In this document: positions 35,038 through 43,952 of the stretch, piece by piece
Position numbering within the stretch: the stretch's first letter is position 1
Layout: every line of letters starts with the position of its first letter
NCBI RefSeq assembly: GCF_001705435.1
Contig: NZ_MDEN01000069.1
Location: 124,001-188,000 of the forward strand
Length of the DNA: 64,000 nt
From: Pseudomonas graminis
GTDB taxonomy: Bacteria; Pseudomonadota; Gammaproteobacteria; Pseudomonadales; Pseudomonadaceae
Reading direction: 5' to 3'
Position numbers and translations under genes: made by a program
The notes under the pieces: generated by a model
What the model saw: only the letters and a program-made list of their open reading frames with translations
Databases searched by the model: none
What the model was told of the DNA's origin: nothing

Positions 35038-36135
35038 ATGACATCCCATACTTTCAAACCCGACATGCCACCGCCGAGCAAAGTCTTCGGCCCGGTGGCA
35101 TGGATGCGCCAGAACCTGTTCTCGAGCTGGATCAACACGCTGTTGACCCTGTTCGCGATCTACCTGATCTGGCTGGTTGTTCCACCGCTGCTGAGCTGGG
35201 CCATCTTCGATGCCAACTGGGTCGGCACCACGCGCGCCGACTGCACCAAGGCCGGCGCCTGCTGGGTGTTCATCGAACAGCGCTTCGGCCAGTTCATGTA
35301 CGGCTACTACCCGCAGGCACTGCGCTGGAGGGTTGATCTGACCGTCTGGCTGGCGATCATCGGCGTGGCGCCGCTGTTCATCAAGGTGATGCCGCGCAAG
35401 GCGATCTACGGCCTGTCGTTTCTGTTCATCTACCCGATCGTTGCGTACTTTCTGCTGCATGGCGGCGTGTTCGGCCTGGATCAGGTCGCCACCAGCCAGT
35501 GGGGCGGCTTGATGCTGACCCTGGTGATCGCCACGGTGGGTATCGCCGGCGCGTTGCCGCTGGGTGTGGTGCTGGCCTTGGGGCGTCGCTCCGAAATGCC
35601 GGCCATCCGCGTGATGTGCGTGACGTTCATCGAGTTCTGGCGAGGCGTTCCACTGATCACTGTGCTGTTCATGTCGTCGGTGATGCTGCCGTTGTTCCTG
35701 CCTGAAGGCATGAACTTCGACAAACTGCTGCGCGCACTGATCGGCGTGATCCTGTTTCAGTCGGCGTACGTGGCCGAGGTGGTTCGAGGCGGCATGCAGG
35801 CCATTCCGAAAGGTCAGTACGAAGCGGCTGCGGCCATGGGTCTCGGTTACTGGCGGCGTATGGGGCTGGTGATTCTGCCGCAGGCCTTGAAGCTGGTCAT
35901 TCCCGGTCTGGTCAACACCGTGATCGCGTTGTTCAAGGACACGAGCCTTGTGATCATCATCGGCCTGTTCGACCTGCTCAACAGCGTCAAACAAGCTGCC
36001 GCCGACCCCAAGTGGCTTGGCATGGCGACCGAGGGTTACGTGTTCGCGGCCCTGGTGTTCTGGATCTTCTGTTTCGGCATGTCCCGCTACTCCATGCATT
36101 TGGAGCGTAAGTTGGACACAGGCCACAAGCGTTAG
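35038..36135 (+). CDS. aapM: General L-amino acid ABC transporter permease AapM
   Basis: 365-aa permease partner of AapQ with a soluble N-terminal tail, several membrane segments and the EAA loop YEAAAAMGLGYWRRMGLVIL near residues 261-280. Length and order agree with Aap systems in Rhizobium and Pseudomonas. Start ATG 35038 has GAGGA ahead. Confidence 0.95.
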   Translation: MTSHTFKPDMPPPSKVFGPVAWMRQNLFSSWINTLLTLFAIYLIWLVVPPLLSWAIFDANWVGTTRADCTKAGACWVFIEQRFGQFMYGYYPQALRWRVDLTVWLAIIGVAPLFIKVMPRKAIYGLSFLFIYPIVAYFLLHGGVFGLDQVATSQWGGLMLTLVIATVGIAGALPLGVVLALGRRSEMPAIRVMCVTFIEFWRGVPLITVLFMSSVMLPLFLPEGMNFDKLLRALIGVILFQSAYVAEVVRGGMQAIPKGQYEAAAAMGLGYWRRMGLVILPQALKLVIPGLVNTVIALFKDTSLVIIIGLFDLLNSVKQAAADPKWLGMATEGYVFAALVFWIFCFGMSRYSMHLERKLDTGHKR

Positions 36136-36145
36136 GAGTTTTGTG

Positions 36146-36910
36146 ATGAGTGAAGCTATCAGTAAGCCTCTGGGCGCCGAAGGCATGATCCGGATGGAGG
36201 GCGTGCACAAGTGGTACGGCCAGTTCCACGTGTTGAAAGACATCAACCTGAACGTGCGTCAGGGCGAGCGCATCGTGTTGTGCGGTCCGTCGGGTTCGGG
36301 CAAGTCGACGACCATTCGCTGCCTCAATCGTCTGGAAGAACACCAGCAGGGTCGCATCGTGGTCGATGGCACCGAGTTGACCTCGGACTTGAAGCAGATC
36401 GAGACGATTCGTCGCGAAGTCGGCATGGTGTTCCAGCACTTCAACCTGTTCCCGCACCTGACCATCCTGCAGAACTGCACGCTGGCGCCGATGTGGGTGC
36501 GCAAGATGCCCAAGCGCAAGGCCGAAGAAATTGCCATGCATTATCTGGAGCGCGTGCGTATTCCGGAGCAGGCCCACAAATACCCGGGTCAGCTCTCCGG
36601 CGGTCAGCAACAGCGTGTGGCGATCGCCCGCGCGCTGTGCATGAAGCCGAAGATCATGCTGTTCGACGAGCCGACCTCGGCCCTCGACCCGGAAATGGTG
36701 AAAGAGGTGCTCGACACCATGGTCGGCCTGGCGGAAGAGGGCATGACCATGCTCTGCGTGACCCACGAAATGGGCTTCGCCCGCACCGTGGCCAACCGCG
36801 TGATCTTCATGGACAAAGGCGAAATCGTCGAACAAGCCGCGCCAAACGACTTCTTCGATAATCCGCAGAGTGATCGCACGCGCCTGTTCCTGAGTCAGAT
36901 TCTGCACTGA
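36146..36910 (+). CDS. aapP: General L-amino acid ABC transporter ATP-binding protein AapP
   Basis: 254-aa cytoplasmic ATPase: Walker A GPSGSGKST (about residues 50-58), Q-loop, signature LSGGQQQR, Walker B MLFDEPTSALDPE and H-loop THE. The start is the ATG at 36146, with AGGAG nine bases upstream; the frame is open 129 bp upstream into aapM but that part is a shadow. Drives AapQM. Followed by an intrinsic terminator that closes the operon. Confidence 0.96.
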   Translation: MSEAISKPLGAEGMIRMEGVHKWYGQFHVLKDINLNVRQGERIVLCGPSGSGKSTTIRCLNRLEEHQQGRIVVDGTELTSDLKQIETIRREVGMVFQHFNLFPHLTILQNCTLAPMWVRKMPKRKAEEIAMHYLERVRIPEQAHKYPGQLSGGQQQRVAIARALCMKPKIMLFDEPTSALDPEMVKEVLDTMVGLAEEGMTMLCVTHEMGFARTVANRVIFMDKGEIVEQAAPNDFFDNPQSDRTRLFLSQILH

Positions 36911-36933
36911 GTCAGTAGCCGCTTCACAAAGAG

Positions 36934-36959
36934 CCCGGGCCCAAGTGCCCGGGTTTTTT
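36934..36959 (+). terminator. Intrinsic terminator after aapP
   Basis: CCCGGGC (36934-36940) pairs with GCCCGGG (36947-36953) and six T follow. Confidence 0.9.
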
Positions 36960-37138
36960 ACTTTGTGGGAGATTGCTGGCAGATAGATCAGCGGCGTCAT
37001 CATGTTTGAGGGGTGTGGGCTTACGACACCGCAAAACTGTACCCAATCCCCGTAAAACTTGTGTTCTCTGCCGATCTCCAACAGGATTACCGCTTTGCGC
37101 AATGCGCTGCTACATCCTCCTGCCCCCACGAGAATCCC

Positions 37139-38446
37139 ATGACGACCAAGGCGCCGACGGCGAGCAGTTCCCGTTCCAATGCTTCGACCCCTCACGACAT
37201 CGACGAGCTGCTGATTGATGCAGAAGCCGATGACGAGCAAGTTCAGCAGCTACATCCCGTCCTGAAGCGCCCGTGGTTCCTGTTGTTGGGCCTGGTCCTG
37301 GTGGCGCTGAACCTGCGTCCGGCGTTGTCGAGCATGGCGCCATTATTGAGCGAAGTGTCACGAAGCCTGGGGCTTTCTGCGGCCACGGCCGGCTTGCTGA
37401 CCACGCTGCCGGTGTTGTGTCTGGGCCTGTTTGCACCGCTTGCGCCGATTCTTGCGCGACGGTTCGGCAGCGAGCGCGTGGTACTCGGCATTCTGCTGAC
37501 CCTGGCGTGCGGGATCGTTCTACGCAGCTCGCTCGGCGAGTTCGGTCTGTTTGCGGGCAGCATCATGGCCGGGGCCAGCATTGGTATCATCGGGGTATTG
37601 CTGCCCGGCATCGTCAAACGCGACTTCGCCAAACATGCCGGCGCCATGACGGGCGTGTACACCATGGCGCTGTGCCTGGGCGCTGCCGTTGCGGCGGGTT
37701 CAACGGTTCCGTTGAGCGAGGCGCTGGGTAACGGCAATGGCAGCGATTGGACCTTAGGCCTGGGCTTCTGGATCGTGCCGGCGATTCTCGCCGCGATCTT
37801 CTGGTGGCCGCAAACGCGTCAGCGTCATGGTCAGCATCAGGTGGCCTACCGGGTGCGCGGTTTGCGCCGCGATCCTCTGGCCTGGCAAGTCACCCTTTAT
37901 ATGGGGCTGCAATCGTCGCTGGCCTACATCGTGTTTGGCTGGCTGCCGTCGATCCTCATCGGGCGCGGACTGACTGCCACTGAAGCCGGGCTGCTGTTGT
38001 CCGGTTCGATCATGGTGCAACTGGTCAGCTCGCTCACCGCGCCATGGCTGGCAACGCGAGGCAAGGATCAGCGGGTCGCGATTGTGCTGGTGATGCTGCT
38101 GACCCTGGCGGGTCTGTTCGGCTGTCTGTATGCACCGCTTGAGCAATTGTGGGCCTGGGCCATCGTGCTTGGGCTGGGCCAGGGCGGGACGTTCAGCCTG
38201 GCGCTGACCCTGATCGTGTTGCGCTCGCGGGACTCCCACGTCGCCGCCAACCTGTCGAGCATGGCCCAGGGCTTCGGCTACACCCTGGCGTCGCTCGGGC
38301 CTTTCGCGGTGGGCGTCGTGCATGACTGGACCGGCAACTGGGACTCGGTGGGCTGGATCTTCGGCATCATCGGCATCGCCGCAATCATCGCTGGCCTTGG
38401 CGCCGGGCGCGCCCTGTACGTGGGCGTCACCAGCGAGAAAGTCTGA
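37139..38446 (+). CDS. MFS transporter, CynX/NimT-like
   Basis: 435-aa inner-membrane transporter with about 12 hydrophobic segments beginning at residue 44 after an acidic cytoplasmic tail. The segment LNLRPALSSMAPLLSEVSR at the first membrane helix and GVLLPGIVKRDF are characteristic of the CynX/NimT group (cyanate/2-nitroimidazole family). ATG 37139 chosen because translation of further upstream codons would place a Cys-rich, non-family leader before the tail. Substrate unknown. Confidence 0.85.
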   Translation: MTTKAPTASSSRSNASTPHDIDELLIDAEADDEQVQQLHPVLKRPWFLLLGLVLVALNLRPALSSMAPLLSEVSRSLGLSAATAGLLTTLPVLCLGLFAPLAPILARRFGSERVVLGILLTLACGIVLRSSLGEFGLFAGSIMAGASIGIIGVLLPGIVKRDFAKHAGAMTGVYTMALCLGAAVAAGSTVPLSEALGNGNGSDWTLGLGFWIVPAILAAIFWWPQTRQRHGQHQVAYRVRGLRRDPLAWQVTLYMGLQSSLAYIVFGWLPSILIGRGLTATEAGLLLSGSIMVQLVSSLTAPWLATRGKDQRVAIVLVMLLTLAGLFGCLYAPLEQLWAWAIVLGLGQGGTFSLALTLIVLRSRDSHVAANLSSMAQGFGYTLASLGPFAVGVVHDWTGNWDSVGWIFGIIGIAAIIAGLGAGRALYVGVTSEKV

Positions 38447-38535
38447 GGGCCGGCATTTCCCCTGCGAATGCTCGTGGCAAAACGCAGTGCGGCCGCTTAT
38501 CGTGCATGCATCCTATTTCCATGGACGGCGTTCCC

Positions 38536-39021
38536 ATGAGCGAGACCTTTACCAGCGAACACAACAGCGCGCTGATCACGCGCTTTTACGAGGCGTTCAG
38601 TCGTCTGGACGCCGAGGCGATGGCCGCGTGCTACAGCGAAGACGTGGTGTTTTCCGACCCGGTGTTTGGCGAGTTGCACGGGCGGGATGCCGGCGACATG
38701 TGGCGCATGCTGACGTCCCGCGCCCGTGACTTTTCGGTGGTGTTCGATCACGTCCGTGCCGACGCCACGACGGGCGCTGCCCACTGGGTCGCGACCTACC
38801 TGTTCAGCCAGACCGGCCGCACGGTGGTCAACGACATCCAGGCGCGGTTTGTTTTTCGCGACGGCAAGATCTGCGAACACCACGATCAGTTCGATCTGTG
38901 GCGCTGGGCGCGTCAGGCCCTCGGTACGCGAGGTGCATTGCTGGGCTGGGCGCCGTTTGTGCAAAATGCCATCCGTGCACAGGGCCAGAAAGGGCTGAAG
39001 GCTTTTCAGGCCAGTCGCTGA
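38536..39021 (+). CDS. Nuclear transport factor 2-like (SnoaL) protein
   Basis: 161-aa small cytoplasmic protein of the NTF2/SnoaL alpha-beta cone fold: LITRFYEAFSRLDAEAMAACYSEDVVFSDPVFG, split as a helix and the first strand, then VNDIQARFVFRDGKICEHHDQFDLWRW. In-frame ATGs also occur at 38506 and 38521; none has a strong ribosome site, and I prefer 38536 because the fold begins soon after. Function unknown; family members are often uncharacterised enzymes or binding proteins. Confidence 0.75.
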   Translation: MSETFTSEHNSALITRFYEAFSRLDAEAMAACYSEDVVFSDPVFGELHGRDAGDMWRMLTSRARDFSVVFDHVRADATTGAAHWVATYLFSQTGRTVVNDIQARFVFRDGKICEHHDQFDLWRWARQALGTRGALLGWAPFVQNAIRAQGQKGLKAFQASR

Positions 39022-39067
39022 CGCTTTGTTAAAATCCGCTCCCCTCGCTAATGCGCCACGGTCCTGC

Positions 39068-39397
39068 ATGTCTGACGCCGAAATCGCCACCGCACCTGTG
39101 CCCGAAGCCGTGCCGGTCAAATCCTGGTTCGTGTACTTGGTGCGCGCGGCCAACGGTTCTTTGTACTGCGGTATCAGCAATGACCCGCAGCGCCGATTCG
39201 CTCAACATCAGAGCGGCAAAGGCGCGCGTTTCTTCAGCTCCAGCCCGGCGGTGGCGCTGGTTTACGTCGAGGCCTGTCGCGACAAAGGCGACGCGTTGCG
39301 GCAGGAGCGCCTGATCAAAAAGCTGCGTAAAAGCGCCAAGGAAATACTGGTCTGCAGTGGGCCAAGCGGCGGTCAGCCATCCTTCACCGCGCAATGA
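39068..39397 (+). CDS. GIY-YIG domain protein (YhbQ-like)
   Basis: 109-aa single-domain GIY-YIG nuclease-like protein. The core is WFVYLVRAANGSLYCGISND (GIY-YIG equivalent: VYL...YCGI), followed by the catalytic-type Arg (RRFAQHQSGKGARF) and a Glu (QERLIKKL). Small UvrC/YhbQ-like proteins of this sort may be structure-specific nucleases; role unproven. The 3' end overlaps the convergent lipoprotein gene by 14 bp. Confidence 0.85.
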   Translation: MSDAEIATAPVPEAVPVKSWFVYLVRAANGSLYCGISNDPQRRFAQHQSGKGARFFSSSPAVALVYVEACRDKGDALRQERLIKKLRKSAKEILVCSGPSGGQPSFTAQ

Positions 39398-40349
39398 CTT
39401 GATCTTCTTGATGGTACGAAAATGGCTGCTCTGAGCTAAGGTCCATGCGCACGATCGGCGCATAGCTACCGTTGGCAACAAGCTTTCGCTGAAAGTTTCG
39501 CGCCGTTTCGATGCCGCTATCGTAATGAGCTGAGTCGACTGAGTCGACGAAAACCGCAGAGATCAGGTCTTTCAGGCCATACCCATCATCCACGGTGGCC
39601 ATCAGTAGTTCATTCCAGGCAATATCCCATAAAGGGTAGTGTTCCTGCATGGCGATCGAGTTACGCCATCCTTTCTGGCTATCTGCATTCCAGGAACACT
39701 GCGTCGAACTGGAGAACTGCATGTCGCCGGTATAGGCAATCCATCCTTCTAGCGTAGTAATGCCGAAGCTTTCGCATGAGCCCCACGCGTATTCACTATT
39801 CTTATGGGTCGCCTTAGGCTGCGGATAGACGCGATGCACCCCATTCCCCGGTTCCCTCGGTACACACCCATTGTGCCTCACATTCTGTCCGGTACCTGCG
39901 TCTTTTGGAAACAGGCAGATGAAGCCAGCGTCGTAACCTGGCAAGCCCAGACGATGACCTTCTACCGCGTTGCGCAGTATGAAGCCAGCTTGACGCATCA
40001 CGGACCACTTAGGGTGGGCGTCCCGGCGTATCCAGGAAAACGACGTCGCGCCTCGATTCATCGAATTCGGACTATGTGTCCAGGGCAAGTAGTCGCCGTC
40101 TGTAGTCCCCCTTACGATTAATCCACTGCAGTAGTAATGACCACGACGAAGATCGGTGCCGATTTCTCTGCAGTCCTCGTTGATGTCGTTGTACTGGCGG
40201 TTAAGAGAGGCCACCAAAGCCTCAGACGATTGTTTTCCTTGCGCCGCATAAGACGCGTGCGTCTCAAGGCGTGCAGGGCTTTGCGGAGTGGCGGATTGGC
40301 AGCCTGTAACCAGTGAGCTGACGATCAGGGCTGTTATGAGGATTTTCAT
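39384..40349 (-). CDS. Secreted lipoprotein, halovibrin-like family, paralogue 1
   Basis: 321-aa predicted lipoprotein: signal peptide with lipobox VTGC (Cys17). The mature protein is rich in aromatic residues and cysteines, with motifs shared with the paralogues at 41515 and 42583: YYCSG-x3-R, ATSFSWIRRD, ICLFPKDA, AWGSCE, QCSWNADSQKGW and WNELL. I recall similar Pseudomonas proteins labelled halovibrin HvnA (Vibrio fischeri secreted NAD-glycohydrolases); the label is from memory and unverified. Transcribed divergently from the GST-like gene across an inverted repeat. Confidence 0.6.
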   Translation of the reverse strand: MKILITALIVSSLVTGCQSATPQSPARLETHASYAAQGKQSSEALVASLNRQYNDINEDCREIGTDLRRGHYYCSGLIVRGTTDGDYLPWTHSPNSMNRGATSFSWIRRDAHPKWSVMRQAGFILRNAVEGHRLGLPGYDAGFICLFPKDAGTGQNVRHNGCVPREPGNGVHRVYPQPKATHKNSEYAWGSCESFGITTLEGWIAYTGDMQFSSSTQCSWNADSQKGWRNSIAMQEHYPLWDIAWNELLMATVDDGYGLKDLISAVFVDSVDSAHYDSGIETARNFQRKLVANGSYAPIVRMDLSSEQPFSYHQEDQVIAR

Positions 40350-40427
40350 TTGGTTATTCCTTCCATGGTGATAACCAAAGCCTAGGCGTCTCCAGTCCTA
40401 TCGGTGAGTAGTTCCTTGGATCATCTT

Positions 40428-40453
40428 GCGATAACGCTGACTACGGTTATCGC
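40428..40453. promoter_or_regulatory. Perfect inverted repeat between divergent genes
   Basis: GCGATAAC-N10-GTTATCGC lies between the divergently transcribed lipoprotein (start 40349) and GST-like gene (start 40540). The symmetry and location fit a repressor/activator operator, but no regulator is adjacent. Confidence 0.4.
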
Positions 40454-40539
40454 GAGTGTCTAAATTGGCAGTGTCGTCACTCGACGCACCCGCATAGAGG
40501 CATTAGGCTCAGCGCTCCCTAGAAGAGGCCTCGAGCGCA

Positions 40540-41472
40540 ATGTCAGAACTTATCCTGCACCATTACCCGACGTCCCTGTTCGCCGAAAAAGCCCGGTTGA
40601 TGCTGGGTTTCAAAGGCCTGTCATGGCGCTCGGTCAACATCCCGTCGATCATGCCAAAGCCCGACCTCATGCCCCTCACCGGCGGCTATCGCAAAACCCC
40701 GGTTCTGCAAGTGGGCGCCGATATCTACTGCGACACCGCGTTGATCGCGCGCCGGCTGGAGCAGGAAAAGTCTTCGCCGACCTTTTATCCCGAAGGTCAG
40801 GAGTTCACGGCGGCCAGCCTCGCGGCCTGGGCGGATTCGGTGCTGTTCCTGCACGCTGTCAGCCTGGTGTTTCAACCGGCCTCCCTCGCTGTGCGTTTCG
40901 CCAAAGTCCCGCCTGAGGCTGTGAAGGCATTCATTGCCGACCGCGCCACGCTGTTCGATGGCGGCAGCGCCAATCGCGTGCCGCTGGAAGTGGCGCAGCA
41001 TCAATGGCCGACGCTGATGGCGCGTCTGGAAACCCAGCTGGAGCGCAACGGTGATTTCCTCTTGGGCGCGCCCTCGATTGCCGATTTCTCGGTGGCCCAT
41101 ACCCTGTGGTTCCTGAAGCAAACGCCTGTCACATCCCCCCTCGTGGACGCCTACCCGGCGGTGTTGAGGTGGTACGAGCGCGTTATTGGATTCGGCCATG
41201 GTGCACCGAGCGAGTTGAGTTCGGGCGATGCCGTTGAAATCGCGCGTGCGGCTACCCCGGCGCCGGTGCCCAACGAAGCGTTCACCGATCCCAATGGTTT
41301 CACCGTCGGCCAGCAGGTCACCGTGTCTGCCGTGGATTACGGCGTTGACGCGGTGGCGGGAGAGTTGGTGTTCAGCGGGCGCGAAGAGATCATCCTGCGT
41401 CGTGAAGATGAACGCGCAGGCGTCGTACATGTGCACTTCCCGCGCGTTGGTTTTCAAATCAAAGCCGCCTGA
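40540..41472 (+). CDS. Glutathione S-transferase family protein with C-terminal extension
   Basis: 310-aa cytoplasmic protein. The N-terminal thioredoxin-like GST domain is residues 1-80 (ILHHYPTSLFAEKARLMLGF at the start, then RKTPVLQVGADIYCDTALIARRLE). The helical GST C-terminal domain follows to about residue 215 with DFSVAHTLWFL. The last 90 residues (from about 225) are extra and beta-rich (GFTVGQQVTVSAVDYG, ELVFSGREEIILRRED); I do not recognise this domain. It could be an ordinary GST with a fused small domain. It is convergent with paralogue 2 over a terminator. Confidence 0.8.
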   Translation: MSELILHHYPTSLFAEKARLMLGFKGLSWRSVNIPSIMPKPDLMPLTGGYRKTPVLQVGADIYCDTALIARRLEQEKSSPTFYPEGQEFTAASLAAWADSVLFLHAVSLVFQPASLAVRFAKVPPEAVKAFIADRATLFDGGSANRVPLEVAQHQWPTLMARLETQLERNGDFLLGAPSIADFSVAHTLWFLKQTPVTSPLVDAYPAVLRWYERVIGFGHGAPSELSSGDAVEIARAATPAPVPNEAFTDPNGFTVGQQVTVSAVDYGVDAVAGELVFSGREEIILRREDERAGVVHVHFPRVGFQIKAA

Positions 41473-41479
41473 AAACAGA

Positions 41480-41506
41480 CCCCGGCTCGTCATTCATGAG
41501 CCGGGG
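41480..41506. terminator. Strong stem-loop between convergent genes
   Basis: CCCCGGCTC (41480-41488) and GAGCCGGGG (41498-41506) form a perfect 9-bp stem with T-rich sequence to the right (TGTTT) and on the left strand (TCTGTTTTC). It probably ends transcription from both the GST-like gene and paralogue 2. Confidence 0.75.
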
Positions 41507-41514
41507 TGTTTCAG

Positions 41515-42492
41515 CTACTGCGCAACGGCCTGGTCCGCAGCGCTGTAGCTGAAGATATCCCCGCCGGCATTGGCGAAGTTCAGCCGCAGGATTGGCACGT
41601 TGTAGCCGGCGTTATTCATCTTCACCTGAAAGTTTCGGGCGGCGGCCAGCCCTCCCGCCTTGCTCACGTCATAAAAATAGGCGGCGATGTACTTTGGCAT
41701 CTGCCCGCCATCGCCTAAATTGTTGAGCAGTATTTCGTTCCAGATCGACTGGAGCTGAGGGAAGTCGTCTCTGGAGGCAATCATGTTGTTCCAGCCGTGC
41801 TGACTGTCGATGTTCCAGGAACACTGTCTGTACATCTGTTGGCCAACGCTTTGAAAGTGTTGATCCCATTGGGTTGCGGTGGTGATGTTCATGCCTTCGC
41901 AAGAACCCCACGCGTAGGCAGAATTATCATCGTCAGGCTTCGCTGGTGCGCTGGGCGGGTACCGCTTGCCCCGGTAGCCGCAGCCCTTATGGCCGTTGGC
42001 GGTCGACGTCGACGCGTCATAGGGATACAGACAGATAAAGCCGGATTCCAGCCCCGGAAGACCGTATGCAATGGCATCAATGCGGTTGCGCAGGATAAAC
42101 CCTGCAGGATGGTACAACCGGGTCTGAATCACGCCTCTGCGTAGCCATGAATAAGAAGTCGCGCCTATCGCCAGGGAGTTTGAGCTGTACATCCAGGGAT
42201 TGAAATTACCGTCGTCCACGGTCCGCAACGTTACGCCGCTGCAATAATAATGACCGCGTGGTTTGTTGGTACCGTACTCACGGCAATCCGTGATGGTTTC
42301 TTTGTAGTTTTTATTGACGTCGGCGATAACTTGCTCGGGTTTCTGCAACTGTGCGCGGGGAGCATAGGCCGGCGCCTGTGTTGTTGATGGCGCAGGCGGT
42401 GGTGGCTCCATCGGGGGAAGGGGCTGATTGGAGCAAGCGCTCAGTATCAGCGTGAGCATTAACATATAGCGACTTGTTAATTGACGGATCAT
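41515..42492 (-). CDS. Secreted lipoprotein, halovibrin-like family, paralogue 2
   Basis: 325-aa predicted lipoprotein with lipobox LSAC (Cys20), followed by a proline-rich linker (PPMEPPPPAPS). The conserved block sequence matches paralogue 1: YYCSGVTLR, GATSYSWLRRG, ICLYPYDA, AWGSCE, QCSWNIDSQHGW, WNEILL. Start ATG 42492 has GAAGGA eight bases upstream; the frame is open further upstream but those codons are not family-like. Located 90 bp downstream of paralogue 3, so they may form a transcription unit. Same family caveat as paralogue 1. Confidence 0.6.
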   Translation of the reverse strand: MIRQLTSRYMLMLTLILSACSNQPLPPMEPPPPAPSTTQAPAYAPRAQLQKPEQVIADVNKNYKETITDCREYGTNKPRGHYYCSGVTLRTVDDGNFNPWMYSSNSLAIGATSYSWLRRGVIQTRLYHPAGFILRNRIDAIAYGLPGLESGFICLYPYDASTSTANGHKGCGYRGKRYPPSAPAKPDDDNSAYAWGSCEGMNITTATQWDQHFQSVGQQMYRQCSWNIDSQHGWNNMIASRDDFPQLQSIWNEILLNNLGDGGQMPKYIAAYFYDVSKAGGLAAARNFQVKMNNAGYNVPILRLNFANAGGDIFSYSAADQAVAQ

Positions 42493-42582
42493 GGCCGGAA
42501 TCCTTCTAGCGCGTTGATAGTCCTGGTATGTGGAATGAGCGCCGTGCATGAAGTTGCTCAGCGTTCGATAACGTCATTGCCT

Positions 42583-43548
42583 TCACGGATAAGCAATCTG
42601 GTCACTCGCCGAGTACCCGAAACGACTCGAGGGTGCGGCATTAAAGTTGATGGAGTAGATGGGCACTCGTCTGGCTTTTTTGCTTGCCAATTTGGACTGG
42701 AAAGCCCGAGCGTCATCGCGCGCTCCGGGTTTATTGGCGTCGTAGAAAAACGCCATCACTAAAACATCTTCGATGACTCCAACCGTCGGCACCAGAATCT
42801 CGTTCCACGATGTTTTGGCCGGAAAGCTTTCATGGGAAGCAATCATCGCCATCCAGTTGCTGGTTTTGCCGGACGACCAGGAACACTGCGAATACTCAGT
42901 TTGGCCGTTGCTTTGATAGTGAGCATTCCATTGGGCAGCGGTGGTATAGCCGAGTTTGTTGTCGCATGAGCCCCAGACAATGTAATGGGCTGGGTTGGGG
43001 GTGCCGGGTGCACCCGGTGCGCGCTCAAAGTCACACCCGTTATAGTTTCGGGGTTTTCTGACCGTGTAGGCGTCAAAAGGATAAAGGCAATTGACCCCGG
43101 ACCAGTTGGCCTGTCCGTCGGAGTAATACTTATTGATGTCGTCGGGGTTCATCCGGATGTATCCGGCGCGGTGATAAAGGGTTTTGGTACTCAGGTCGTG
43201 CCTCAGCCAGGTGAAGGATGAGGAACCGAGCGCATTGGCACTCGAGCTGGCAGTCCAGGGGTCGAAGTTGCCGTTATCGACAGTTCTTAAAAACACGCCT
43301 GAGCATCGAAATAACGGCTGGTTTCCGCTGCACGCTGTTGAGTTGTCATTGTAGTTTTTATTCAGTAGAGGCAAGCCCACCGATGGCGCAAGGGGGGGGT
43401 TGTAGATATAGGTGCTAGCCACACGAGGCGCCACACTTCTGTTGGTTTGAGGGACGTTGGCTTCAGGGGGGTCGGCTTGACGCACGGCGGTACTGCAACC
43501 CACTAAAAAAGATAAAAGCAAGGCGAGTGCGCCGGGAAGAGTCTTCAT
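42583..43548 (-). CDS. Secreted lipoprotein, halovibrin-like family, paralogue 3
   Basis: 321-aa predicted lipoprotein, lipobox LVGC (Cys18). It keeps the family blocks in more diverged form: FRCSGVFLR, SSSFTWLRHD, NCLYPFDA, VWGSCD, QCSWSSGK and WNEIL, but lacks the DCREIG and HYY residues of paralogues 1 and 2 ahead of the CSG motif. It has no GST-like or other partner on its upstream side. The ribosome site before ATG 43548 is weak. Function unverified. Confidence 0.55.
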   Translation of the reverse strand: MKTLPGALALLLSFLVGCSTAVRQADPPEANVPQTNRSVAPRVASTYIYNPPLAPSVGLPLLNKNYNDNSTACSGNQPLFRCSGVFLRTVDNGNFDPWTASSSANALGSSSFTWLRHDLSTKTLYHRAGYIRMNPDDINKYYSDGQANWSGVNCLYPFDAYTVRKPRNYNGCDFERAPGAPGTPNPAHYIVWGSCDNKLGYTTAAQWNAHYQSNGQTEYSQCSWSSGKTSNWMAMIASHESFPAKTSWNEILVPTVGVIEDVLVMAFFYDANKPGARDDARAFQSKLASKKARRVPIYSINFNAAPSSRFGYSASDQIAYP

Positions 43549-43952
43549 GACGTCTGATCCATCAGAGTAAGATTTATTTGAATTAAGTAATCTTCCGGAT
43601 GTTTGTCAAATCTGTAATTTAAGACCGAATGCCCGCTGACAGGAGGGTGAGTTTCCGTGAGCTGCCTTTTAATCGCTATTGGCGATTACAAGTAAGGTTG
43701 TTGATTTCGACGTTGCGTGTTTGTGGCAGCGGCAGGGTTATAGGCGTGGGCTTTACATCGCGAAATAAACTAACGATTGCGGCGCTGGCGAGAGTATTCA
43801 GCTTGAATGTTATAGCGAACGGCGATTGCCGCTGTCGCTGGAGGGCCTATGTGGGAAGCGTATTAAAATGAGGCGCTGTATCGGCTTCCCAACGTCTTTC
43901 AGGACTGAGATATCAGTAGACTGGCGCAGACGCCCGATTCAGCCTAGCGCGC
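43549..43952. other. Intergenic region, no gene recognised
   Basis: 404 bp between the halovibrin-like cluster and the glutaredoxin-like gene. One 80-codon frame (43629-43871) on the plus strand has no credible ribosome site or family features. I see no clear regulatory element. Confidence 0.4.

Noticed and set aside
43629..43871. An 80-codon plus-strand frame upstream of the glutaredoxin-like gene
   Set aside because: Weak start context and no conserved pattern; treated as non-coding.
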